Shown: piece by piece, positions 1 through 6,699 of the stretch
How the letters are laid out: each line of letters begins with the position of its first letter
How positions within the stretch are numbered: position 1 is the stretch's first letter
Source: Bacteriovorax stolpii
Lineage (GTDB): Bacteria; Bdellovibrionota; UBA2428
Assembly: GCA_945881775.1 (NCBI GenBank)
Contig: CAMCVE010000005.1
Coordinates: 1 to 54,280 of the forward strand
Reading direction: 5' to 3'
DNA: 54,280 nt
The notes under the pieces: generated by a model
What the model saw: only the letters and a program-made list of their open reading frames with translations
Database searches by the model: none
What the model was told of the DNA's origin: nothing
Made by a program: the position numbers and the translations under genes

Positions 1-232
1 CGAGCCCGAGTGCCGTAACAGCCAAAACCACCAGCACCGACAAGAGGACCGCAGCCCAACGGGGAAAATTCCAGCGGCGCATGAGAAAATCTATTCCAGG
101 AAGCACCAGCGCGTAGATCAGAAGCGCCAAGACAAGCGGTAGCAAAACACCCTGACCACCCTGGAGGGCGACAGTTCCAAAAATCAAAGCGAGAACAATG
201 GTGGATATTTGAGCGAGTTGCGCAAGACTCAT
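1..232 (-). CDS. AI-2E family transporter, N-terminal fragment
   Basis: Reading from an ATG at 232 toward the window start gives 77 residues without a stop; the gene continues outside the window. The visible part is two hydrophobic segments separated by a short basic loop (FLMRRWNFPRW). This resembles the start of the AI-2E (PerM/YdiK) family: a long first membrane segment, a Pro-Gly turn, an arginine pair, then a second segment. Members are eight-helix inner membrane proteins involved in autoinducer-2 export or ion exchange; substrate cannot be judged here. The start is 22 nt beyond the end of the histidine kinase gene on the same strand, so the two may be co-transcribed. Confidence 0.6.
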   Translation of the reverse strand, partial: MSLAQLAQISTIVLALIFGTVALQGGQGVLLPLVLALLIYALVLPGIDFLMRRWNFPRWAAVLLSVLVVLAVTALGL

Positions 233-253
233 CTTAGCTCGGCATCATAGCAT

Positions 254-1939
254 CTAAGCAGCGTCTTGGGAGGAGGAGGATTTGGAGTCCTTGAGGGAGT
301 CGGAAACGAGGCTGCGCAGCTTCAAAGAAAATCCATTGGTGCCCTCGGGAGTTTCCTTGAATTCGAGCGACCCTCCCATGCGGGTCGCCAGCTCGCGCGA
401 CAGACTAAGCCCGATACCCATTCCGTCTCCAGGGGCTTTGGTCGTGAAGAACGAATCAAAGATTCTTTCGCGCATGGCGATTCCGAGAGCTTTACCCGAG
501 TCCTGAACCCAAATTTCAGCTCCCGAGTCGCTTCGAGAAACCGCGATCTTAACGCGCGAATCTGGGACTTCTTTAAGGGCATCAGCCGAGTTCATCAGCA
601 GATTTTCGAGAATCTGCGCAACCCACATCATCGATCCCACGAGAACCAGACCAGGCTCTGGGTTCACGACTTCGAGACCGATCTTCAGCTCGTCGTAGCG
701 GACCTTAACCGCTGCCACGCTTTGATCAATTAGATCGCCCACCTTGAAACCTTTAGCGCCCCCTTCTCCATTGCCCTGAAGGTTCGCCATCGAACGAAGC
801 GACTTGGCAAGTACGACGAGCCTCTGCAAAGACGCTTCAATCTTGTCGGTTATCGGAGATCTTTCGATCTTGCGGAAATTGCCCCAGACCAGAGCAAGAG
901 GGCGGTTGAGTTCACGGAAGATATGCTCGGAAAATTCGCCAAGGATTTGAATCTTCTTGGCCTCAATCGCCTGAAGCTCTTTCTGGGCCTGTGCCCCTTT
1001 GGAGGCTTCGTACTGACTCAGATCAAGCCAATAGCAAAGCACGAGCGTGTTGTCCGGGGAACGGAGTTGAACGACCCAGAACGACTTGGCATCTGCCCCA
1101 CTTCCCAGGACCAATTTCTGTTCAAAGTGAATCTTGCTCGAGCGCACAAAGTCCCGAACCACATTCAACGAGACATCTTGCTCAAGCAGCCGGTGCACCG
1201 ACATGCCCACAATATTCTGGGCCTGCAGTCCATAGACTTTTTCGAAGTGCTTATTGGCATACTGAAAACGACCCGTGTCACTGAGTAGAGCTACCATCAC
1301 GGGCGCGTCGTCGATAATGAGCTGCAAGACGTCGTTCTGAACTAGAACCTGCGTTTGAGAACGCAATAGCTCCAGTCGAATCTTCTGCTGTGTCTTTGAA
1401 ATGCTCATAAGATACACAAGAAACATGACAGCAATAGGAGTCAGGTAGGGATGAAACGATTGGCCTCCGACATAGTGAAAGTACGCGAGGGTACCTCCAA
1501 AAAATGCGACGAGGTAAGTGAGCAAAAGTTTTGGACGTAAATAGAGAGAGGCCGAGGACGATGTCGAAATGCCAAGCATCAACATGATCGCTAGCATCGC
1601 AGGACTTGCGCGTTCCTGGTCCCAATGACTCACGGCACTCACGAGAGCAGCCCAAGAAAGGGCTTCTGCTAGCGTCGACAGATGGAAGAATCCCACGAGC
1701 ATCTTCTGACGACGAGAAGGGACCGAGAGCGCCCGCGTGAGGACGTATCGGAGCGCCCCAAAATACGCCACAGCGAGTCCGGTTATGATCTGTATAAATC
1801 CAGGACGGGCAATGGGAAATCCATTTGCTAAAACAAGCACGACGGCCACAAGAACGAGACTCATGAGTGAAGACTTTCGGTTGAGTCGGACGAGCTCATC
1901 CCATTGAGCGTCTTCGTGATGCTGGAGCGGTGAGATCAT
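254..1939 (-). CDS. Membrane histidine kinase with PAS domain and changed H-box
   Basis: 561 residues. Residues about 24-180 hold roughly six hydrophobic segments, 205-310 look like a PAS domain, 330-385 are the dimerisation helices and 400-540 an HATPase domain. The N box (Asn450 in ENLLMNSADAL) and the G2 box (GMGIGL, 506-511) are intact. Two key sites are not: where family members have the phosphoacceptor His (HEINNPL-type motif) this protein has Arg342 (FRELNRPL), and the G1 box reads DSGKA rather than DxGxG. This suggests a kinase that cannot autophosphorylate in the standard way, perhaps a partner or sensor-only protein. No response regulator gene is adjacent. No clear ribosome site precedes the ATG at 1939. 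Confidence 0.8.
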   Translation of the reverse strand: MISPLQHHEDAQWDELVRLNRKSSLMSLVLVAVVLVLANGFPIARPGFIQIITGLAVAYFGALRYVLTRALSVPSRRQKMLVGFFHLSTLAEALSWAALVSAVSHWDQERASPAMLAIMLMLGISTSSSASLYLRPKLLLTYLVAFFGGTLAYFHYVGGQSFHPYLTPIAVMFLVYLMSISKTQQKIRLELLRSQTQVLVQNDVLQLIIDDAPVMVALLSDTGRFQYANKHFEKVYGLQAQNIVGMSVHRLLEQDVSLNVVRDFVRSSKIHFEQKLVLGSGADAKSFWVVQLRSPDNTLVLCYWLDLSQYEASKGAQAQKELQAIEAKKIQILGEFSEHIFRELNRPLALVWGNFRKIERSPITDKIEASLQRLVVLAKSLRSMANLQGNGEGGAKGFKVGDLIDQSVAAVKVRYDELKIGLEVVNPEPGLVLVGSMMWVAQILENLLMNSADALKEVPDSRVKIAVSRSDSGAEIWVQDSGKALGIAMRERIFDSFFTTKAPGDGMGIGLSLSRELATRMGGSLEFKETPEGTNGFSLKLRSLVSDSLKDSKSSSSQDAA

Positions 1940-2132
1940 GCGTACTTATCGACCAAGATCCCGAAGGTGTTAATGAAACTTCGCAAGAAATTCGTTTGCG
2001 ACTCGGCGCCCCTCACACCCAAAGTGGCATCACACTTGCAGCCGCCCAAGACCCACCGCATCGACAAAAAATCTTCACCCTGAGTCTAGAATAATTCACA
2101 TCTGAAAACGCCACGACGGTTATAATGGGGTT
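1940..2132. other. Intergenic region upstream of the histidine kinase
   Basis: 193 nt between the kinase start and a possible small gene. I see no convincing hairpin or RNA gene. The right end carries TATAAT at 2121-2126, six bases before the ATG of the small ORF at 2133, and TTCACA at 2095-2100, whose 20-nt distance from that box is too long for a standard promoter. Divergent promoters for the kinase and the small ORF would have to lie here. Confidence 0.4.
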
Positions 2133-2294
2133 ATGGAAGCGGCACTTTGCCTCTACGAATGGACCGAGCTCCTCGAAGAGAGTCCTGAGCTCGACCTGCC
2201 CGCCCCTCCTAAAACTGGCCAATTCGTCTTCGTGATCCTCGCCGATTCCTTTAAAATCATGGAAGAAGAATACTGGTACCTGTTAATTTCCTAA
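2133..2294 (+). CDS. Small acidic hypothetical protein (53 aa)
   Basis: An ATG at 2133 opens 53 codons to a TAA at 2292. The product is acidic, with a Leu/Glu-rich start (YEWTELLEESPELDLP) and a Val/Ile-rich middle (FVFVILADSF). I recognise no family. No Shine-Dalgarno is present, but a perfect TATAAT lies at 2121-2126, so a transcript starting 7 bases after it would begin at the A of the start codon, i.e. a leaderless mRNA. It might also be a chance ORF; length and lack of a recognisable family keep confidence modest. Confidence 0.4.
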   Translation: MEAALCLYEWTELLEESPELDLPAPPKTGQFVFVILADSFKIMEEEYWYLLIS

Positions 2295-2307
2295 CTGACC
2301 ATCCGCG

Positions 2308-2517
2308 TCACTTGTTGGCCATTCTCTTTTTGGCTATCTCGCCCTGTAGATTCTCCAAGAGATACCCGAAAAAGCTGAGCTCCCGAAGACACTGAATTGA
2401 TGAGTGGAGCTGTACCGGTGCACCCTGAAGCATGGGCGTGCAGTCCGTAAACCCAATGACCTCACTGACGCAACCCAAGCGAATCGCGAACTCGCGACCG
2501 TCGAAGCAGCCAGACAA
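2308..2517 (-). CDS. Possible small hypothetical protein (69 aa)
   Basis: Open from a TTG at 2517 to a stop at 2308, with a weak GGCGGA-like ribosome site just upstream. The product has mixed composition, four Cys, and a plausible helical C-terminal half (LRELSFFGYLLENLQGEIAK). No family is recognised. No ATG or GTG start is available before the upstream in-frame stop near 2554, so a real gene would need the TTG. It is the only plausible coding content in the interval 2295-2566. Confidence 0.3.
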   Translation of the reverse strand: MSGCFDGREFAIRLGCVSEVIGFTDCTPMLQGAPVQLHSSIQCLRELSFFGYLLENLQGEIAKKRMANK

Positions 2518-2566
2518 GTTCCGCCGCGCAGGATGATATTGAAGAAATGAGTGCTAGTTTGAGCCC

Positions 2567-2950
2567 ATGAAAAATTCCGCTCCGCCGAACGACGCTCTCA
2601 CGAAAGATGTCCTCAAGCTCGAAGAGCTCCTGCGCCATCAAGGCCCCAAGACTGAGTACTGGGAAGGCATCGAGATCGAAGGCGATCTTGCGACCGACGT
2701 GGATCATGAGCTCGGCTGGGCTGAGTACGGCGAATTCAATCTTCTCTACCGCCGCACCCAATTTGACCGCGACGACGAGCCCCTCTCCGAAAAAGTGGTC
2801 CGCGTAGTGGACGCCCCTTCCGCACTGCGCCCTCAACTGCACGCGCTGCTCCCACTTTTTATGGAAGCTTTTGCAGAACACCTCGAGAACAGTCCCGACG
2901 ATGAAGACGAAGAGAGCGAAGACCAAGACGACGATGATGGAGACAATTGA
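2567..2950 (+). CDS. Acidic hypothetical protein (127 aa)
   Basis: 127 residues with consistent coding character. The N-terminal half is helical (LTKDVLKLEELLRHQG), the middle has aromatic and charged residues (WEGIEIEGDL, YGEFNLLYRR), and the last about 20 residues are almost all Asp/Glu. No family recognised and no signal peptide, so probably cytoplasmic. No Shine-Dalgarno is seen; TAGTTT lies six bases before the ATG. A GAGGG/CCCTC inverted repeat just after the stop (about 2949-2967) could help end transcription but lacks a T-run. Confidence 0.6.
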   Translation: MKNSAPPNDALTKDVLKLEELLRHQGPKTEYWEGIEIEGDLATDVDHELGWAEYGEFNLLYRRTQFDRDDEPLSEKVVRVVDAPSALRPQLHALLPLFMEAFAEHLENSPDDEDEESEDQDDDDGDN

Positions 2951-3077
2951 GGGAGCTTTCCCCTCGATGACAAAATGACTCAGATCCAGAAAAATTGCCC
3001 CATCGGGAACTTGTGAAATAGGCTTTTCCTGATTTTACGGGCCTCCCGCGCGGAGTGCTTCTTGCAGTTTGTTATGG

Positions 3078-3497
3078 ATGAGAAAAATGACCCTCGATCG
3101 AATCAAGTTTGAATTTCCGCGCATTCTCATCGGTGTGATCTTTCTGTTGTCGGGATTGAATGGCCTGCTCGACATATTCCCAATGCAGCGAATCTCTCCC
3201 GAGGGCGTAGATGTCGTTGATAATCTCAAGGCTCACGGCATCTTGTGGACGGTGATTCACTTCGGCGAGATCATCGGCGGATTTCTGCTAATTCTTGGAT
3301 CCATGGGACAGCTCGCAGTGTTGCTCTTGGCGCCTGTCACATTGAGTGTCTGGGTCTTTCACTCATCCCTCAGCCCGGTCGGACTTTGGCACAGCTACGT
3401 CCTGCTCGTTTTGGAGATTTTTCTTTTGGCTTTTTACTGGAAAAATATCTTCCAAATGCTGGGATGGCGAAAGAGTCTGTCACCGCATTCTAGGTAG
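3078..3497 (+). CDS. DoxX-like membrane protein
   Basis: About 139 residues with four hydrophobic segments. The start FEFPRILIGVIFLLSGLNGL, followed by a Pro-containing loop and WTVIHFGEIIGGFLLILG, matches the DoxX/DoxX-like pattern (first helix ending in G-x-NG, then E-x-x-GG in the second). The family comprises small inner membrane proteins, some linked to oxidoreductases or stress; the function here is unknown. The frame opens at a TTG at 3069, but the ATG at 3078 is the likelier start. It stands alone, with no same-strand neighbour close by. Confidence 0.65.
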   Translation: MRKMTLDRIKFEFPRILIGVIFLLSGLNGLLDIFPMQRISPEGVDVVDNLKAHGILWTVIHFGEIIGGFLLILGSMGQLAVLLLAPVTLSVWVFHSSLSPVGLWHSYVLLVLEIFLLAFYWKNIFQMLGWRKSLSPHSR

Positions 3498-3570
3498 CGG
3501 CTGCCCTCGTACCTTTTAACGGAAAACTGATTGGAGTCCGTAGAGGTATCGACTCAGCCCCAAACGGGCT

Positions 3571-3710
3571 CCCACTCCATTTTGCGTCCCAGCAAGACGG
3601 GAAGGCCGTGAGCCGGTGCCGGAGCGGCAAGAGTTGCCCTTCGGGGCAAGTCTTGAAGCCCGAGCATCTAAGCAACTGACCAACGCAGCTGGGGCGCAAA
3701 AGTGAGTGGG
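3571..3710. repeat. Palindromic intergenic element, copy A
   Basis: Arms at 3571-3593 and 3688-3710 are inverted repeats, about 20 of 23 positions complementary. Inside lies a second hairpin (about 3628-3655): a 12-bp stem with one mismatch and a TTCG loop. The block GTGCCGGAGCGGC plus this inner hairpin and the following AGCATC recur in copy B at 17899-18074. The stem sequences differ between copies but pairing is kept. On the minus strand it begins 5 nt after the tRNA-Thr CCA end, so it could be co-transcribed with the tRNA. It may be a REP/MITE-like element or a structured RNA. Confidence 0.65.
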
Positions 3711-3715
3711 AAAAT

Positions 3716-3790
3716 TGGAGCCAAGGAGGAGAATCGAACTCCCGACCCCCGCTTTACGAAAGCGGTGCACTACCGCTGTGCTACCTTGGC
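3716..3790 (-). tRNA. tRNA-Thr (CGU anticodon)
   Basis: The minus strand folds as a complete cloverleaf: acceptor arms GCCAAGG and CCTTGGC (7 bp), D stem GCAC/GTGC, anticodon stem CCGCT/AGCGG with loop TTCGTAA giving anticodon CGT, T stem GGGAG/CTCCT (one G-U pair) with loop TTCGATT, discriminator T and an encoded CCA (3718-3716). It decodes ACG threonine codons. Confidence 0.95.
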
Positions 3791-3818
3791 CCGTTGCGGT
3801 TGTTTGAAGACTATTAAA

Positions 3819-3871
3819 CTCCCGTTGGATTTTCAAACTTTTAAACATTTATTCGGGCTTTTAAACGGGAG
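3819..3871 (-). terminator. Possible terminator after the nucleotidyltransferase gene
   Basis: CTCCCGTT (3819-3826) and AACGGGAG (3864-3871) are perfectly complementary, with a loop of 37 nt. On the minus strand the stem is followed by TTTAATAG, a weak T-run. The right arm overlaps the stop codon of the nucleotidyltransferase gene. The long loop makes it less convincing than a classical terminator. Confidence 0.35.
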
Positions 3872-4529
3872 CAACTCGCGGCTCAAAGCCCCGTGTGTCT
3901 TTGACGAGTTCGCAAAGCTTGCGAATTTCGGAGTCGCGCGCCTTAGGGTCCATCGCGTCTTCAAAGAGCCCGAGCGCCTTCGGATCATGTTCAGAGAGAT
4001 AGCGAAAACTCTCCTTGGGGCCGCGGTACCAGAGACCGCGCAAATGAAAATAGTTCTCGAGCAGGTCAAACAGCAGCCAATGTCTGCGGTAGTGCGCCTC
4101 GAGGTCGCCGCGGAGCATGCGTCCGAAAGTCTTGTCGATCCAAGTTTTTCGCTGCTGAATCTCATCAGCCCGGAGAGGCGTTGGTCCCTTCCGGTAGAGC
4201 GCTTCAACTTTTGAAATGAGCTTTGTTCCGAGATGCCCTCGCTGAAAAAGAACCTTGCCTGCGCGCAGACGCAAAAATTCCGATGTGTGGGCCTCGACGT
4301 AAGCGTCACTGTAAACAAAAGCGTCACAGTAGACCCCGTCCACGAGTTTCGCGACAACAATGTTTGCATCCTTGTCGCGTAACGCGATGACATCGTAGTC
4401 GCTTGTATCGTTTGCGTCGCCGCGAGCACGCGAACCATAAAGAATCGCCGTGTGGCAATCGTGCACGTTCTGGAGTTCGTCCAAAATTTTCAAAAGTGTT
4501 TTATCTGTGTCCCAGCTGTCCATCTTCAT
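3861..4529 (-). CDS. Nucleotidyltransferase-fold protein (MNT-like)
   Basis: About 222 residues. The motif GSRARGDANDTSDYD (about residues 32-46) is the G[SG]-x9-13-D-x-D signature of pol-beta-type nucleotidyltransferases, followed by a strand ending in YCDAFVYSD that may give the third Asp. The C-terminal 120 residues are helical (DEIQQRKTWIDKTF, HYRRHWLLFDLLENYFHLRG), like a substrate-binding HEPN-like half. Such proteins transfer nucleotides to small molecules or proteins; the substrate is unknown and no separate HEPN toxin is adjacent. The frame stays open to 4622, but the region before 4529 is the end of the acyltransferase gene. ATG 4529 follows GAGAG and sits 4 nt after that stop, suggesting coupled translation. 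Confidence 0.7.
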   Translation of the reverse strand: MKMDSWDTDKTLLKILDELQNVHDCHTAILYGSRARGDANDTSDYDVIALRDKDANIVVAKLVDGVYCDAFVYSDAYVEAHTSEFLRLRAGKVLFQRGHLGTKLISKVEALYRKGPTPLRADEIQQRKTWIDKTFGRMLRGDLEAHYRRHWLLFDLLENYFHLRGLWYRGPKESFRYLSEHDPKALGLFEDAMDPKARDSEIRKLCELVKDTRGFEPRVAPV

Positions 4530-4533
4530 TCTC

Positions 4534-5319
4534 TCAGAGCGCCCAAGCTCCCTTTTTTCGTGCGCACATAAAGCCGTGACCGCCTTCAACGAGCCAGCCA
4601 CGCGACCACAAATAGGCCTCACGCTGCGCGCCTCGATTCTCGATGCGGTAGAGCCACTCGCGGCGCACCTTTACGTGGACTCTTTCAAGCGCAAGAAAGT
4701 CCCAGAGATGTCCCCCAAAAGAATCATCACCTAGCCACGCGCACTGGTCGAGCGGCTTGTAGTCGAGATAAAACATTTCAACGGGAACTTGTTCATCACG
4801 CGCCACGCGGAAGGCACCTGCAAAAAATGGCACACGGCCCTTCAGAGGGCCCGAGTCACTCGTGGTTCCTTCGGGGAAAATTACGACACTGATGCCGCTT
4901 GCGATCTGTATGCGAATGTCGCGTATTGCTTGTGCACGCGAACGTAGACTTGAACGATCGACCCATATCATTCCGAGACAACTGCCAAGCCAACCCATAA
5001 GGGGCCACTTGGAGACTTCTTTTTTTGCAAGAAAGACTGTGGGCCCCAGACTCGCGAGCACCGGAATGTCGAGATAGCTCACATGATTGGCCACGATAAC
5101 TCGCGCGCCTTGGTGCTCGGGATGATTGAAAGGATTGTCCGACACTTGAATCCCAAAAACTCTTAGGATCCAACGCGACCAACTCGCAAACACACTGAGC
5201 CTGAAGCGCTTCATGCGCATTCCCCTAAAAAGTCCGAGACTCACAAAGATTGCTGCGAGCCCAAGCAGCGAGCACACGAAAACCAAAAGCTTCAACGGTC
5301 GACGGGTTGAAACAGGCAT
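4534..5319 (-). CDS. 1-acyl-sn-glycerol-3-phosphate acyltransferase family (PlsC-like)
   Basis: About 261 residues. After an N-terminal membrane segment, NHVSYLD gives the NHx4D catalytic motif, followed by FLAKKEVSKWPLMGW, then FPEGTTS, the glycerolipid-binding motif II. These identify a PlsC-superfamily enzyme that acylates lysophosphatidic acid or a related lipid at the inner membrane. Whether it is the housekeeping PlsC or an ornithine-lipid/lysophospholipid relative cannot be told. The open frame extends to a TTG at 5343; the ATG at 5319 is preferred because the membrane segment follows directly. It precedes the nucleotidyltransferase gene by 4 nt and is probably co-transcribed with it. 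Confidence 0.8.
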   Translation of the reverse strand: MPVSTRRPLKLLVFVCSLLGLAAIFVSLGLFRGMRMKRFRLSVFASWSRWILRVFGIQVSDNPFNHPEHQGARVIVANHVSYLDIPVLASLGPTVFLAKKEVSKWPLMGWLGSCLGMIWVDRSSLRSRAQAIRDIRIQIASGISVVIFPEGTTSDSGPLKGRVPFFAGAFRVARDEQVPVEMFYLDYKPLDQCAWLGDDSFGGHLWDFLALERVHVKVRREWLYRIENRGAQREAYLWSRGWLVEGGHGFMCARKKGAWAL

Positions 5320-5367
5320 CTCTAGGGCCCATTGTGTGGGCAAGCCCGAAAAGGCACAAGTAGAATG

Positions 5368-5838
5368 TTACTGGATGAGCGTACTCTTTGAATGCAGGAA
5401 GTCGCGCCACTCGTTTTGGACGCGGTTGAAGAGCGTCAGGGCCGCGAGGCGTTTCATTTGACGTGAACTGACGGAATCGCCAGGCGTCTTCATCGCGCGC
5501 TCAATCACTTCTTCGAACTGAAGCACATCCAGCACACCGCGTTCATAAATTCCTACAAGCACACCAAAAGCGCGCGGCGAGATCTTCATGGCTTCAATGG
5601 TCCCAAGAACGCGCGAGGGCGGAAGAATACGTGGCGCATCGGTGGGTTTGCGCTTTGTCTGGGCGGCTTCGCCGAGTGTGTGATCTTCGATCCAGCGGAA
5701 AGCGCGGGTGATCTCCTCCGACGAGAAGCCCTGATCTTGGAGAGCGTAGCTGATGTCGTCCTGACCAAACATCGCCTCCCAATGATCCGAAACGAACTGG
5801 CCGATAAATCCAACAGCGTCCATGATTCGAGGATCCAT
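5368..5838 (-). CDS. smg: Smg/DUF494 family protein
   Basis: 156 residues. The N-terminal part (IMDAVGFIGQFV, then a helix-turn ending ISYALQDQGFSSEEITRAFRWIEDH) and the C-terminal part (RVLGTIEAMKISPRAFGVLVGIYERGVLDVLQFEEVIERAM) match the Smg family: a helical protein, commonly encoded beside dprA/smf. Its role is not established. GGAGGGAAG directly before the ATG at 5838 is a strong ribosome site. It follows dprA by 21 nt on the same strand, the usual order. Confidence 0.8.
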   Translation of the reverse strand: MDPRIMDAVGFIGQFVSDHWEAMFGQDDISYALQDQGFSSEEITRAFRWIEDHTLGEAAQTKRKPTDAPRILPPSRVLGTIEAMKISPRAFGVLVGIYERGVLDVLQFEEVIERAMKTPGDSVSSRQMKRLAALTLFNRVQNEWRDFLHSKSTLIQ

Positions 5839-5859
5839 CTTCCCTCCTTCCCGCCTGAC

Positions 5860-6660
5860 TCACGGGGTCAAGAGAAATTTCTCTAAACCGCCATTCAGGG
5901 TCGGCCCCTTTTTCGAGCCCTTATTAATATTATAGGAACCCCGACCCGCCAGGACAACCAAGGTTTCCGTCAATTCGCCGAGGTCGCAGACCAACTGACC
6001 CCAAGCACTTGAAATCATTTTATTTGTTCCATATGAAGATGCTGTGAAGATCGAGCCGGGCACGATAAAGCAGGGCTTATGCAAAGTGTCCGCGTCCTTG
6101 GCGGTCTGCCAAGTGCCTGATTTTGCATGAGCCTCGATAATGATTACGGCATCGGCATCGGCGCTGGTCCAGGCATTGCGTGCGAGCCAGGCCGAAGCCC
6201 CTAGACGCGTGCGCAGACCACAATTGGGGTCGTTGAGGTGCCCTGGAACAAGGAGTGCAGAGCCGGGTGACTTTTCAATCGTCTCAAAGAGTTGGCGATG
6301 AGAGCGGGGGTTAGGATCATCGATCGGACCCACGAGCCACGCCTTCGTGGAGAGCCCTCGCTCGAGAGCGGCTTCGTGCGCGATGCGGTCGATACCAAAC
6401 GCACCGCCTGAGATCACACAAACATCATAGACAGAAAGGCGCTTCACAAGTTCTTCAGTGACTCGTAACCCGTATTCCGAAGGTTTGCGGGTTCCGACGA
6501 TTGCCACCGAAAATTTTCGACGAGCACCGGGGAGTCCAAGATTCGAATCTTCGGACCGGAGCCAAACATGGCGCGAAGGCAGCTCCTTTTCGTTTTGCCT
6601 CTGCAATTCGGACAAGGAGAGAGAATATTCTTCGAGAGAGACAAGACGGGCTTGAGTCAT
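5860..6660 (-). CDS. dprA: DNA processing protein DprA/Smf
   Basis: 266 residues. The Rossmann-like DprA core is visible: VGTRKPSEYG, SGGAFGIDRIAHEAAL, the RN pair before ADAVIIIEA, SGTWQTAKDA and VPGSIFTASSYGTNKMI. DprA loads RecA on incoming single-stranded DNA during natural transformation and is cytoplasmic. At 266 residues it is shorter than typical members, lacking the C-terminal winged-helix and much of the N-terminal SAM region. The ATG at 6660 has only GAGG immediately before it. It is followed by smg. Confidence 0.85.
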   Translation of the reverse strand: MTQARLVSLEEYSLSLSELQRQNEKELPSRHVWLRSEDSNLGLPGARRKFSVAIVGTRKPSEYGLRVTEELVKRLSVYDVCVISGGAFGIDRIAHEAALERGLSTKAWLVGPIDDPNPRSHRQLFETIEKSPGSALLVPGHLNDPNCGLRTRLGASAWLARNAWTSADADAVIIIEAHAKSGTWQTAKDADTLHKPCFIVPGSIFTASSYGTNKMISSAWGQLVCDLGELTETLVVLAGRGSYNINKGSKKGPTLNGGLEKFLLTP

Positions 6661-6699
6661 CCTCAGGCCCTTGCGAAGAGCATTCCTAGAGAGCGAGTC

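Larger units (their letters stand above)
3498..3860. other. Non-coding interval holding a palindromic element and tRNA-Thr
   Basis: 363 nt without a protein gene. It contains, from left, a small AGCCC/GGGCT hairpin (3556-3570), palindromic element A (3571-3710), tRNA-Thr (3716-3790, minus strand) and a possible minus-strand terminator hairpin (3819-3871). I see no real ORF; open frames here are in repeat or tRNA sequence. Confidence 0.7.

Noticed and set aside
2013-2222. 69-aa minus-strand frame opposite the possible small gene at 2133
   Set aside because: It covers the promoter-like region and antisense of the small ORF; no ribosome site and no coding look.
3490-3848. Open frames through the palindromic element and tRNA
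   Set aside because: The sequence is explained by the element and the tRNA; no ribosome site or family.
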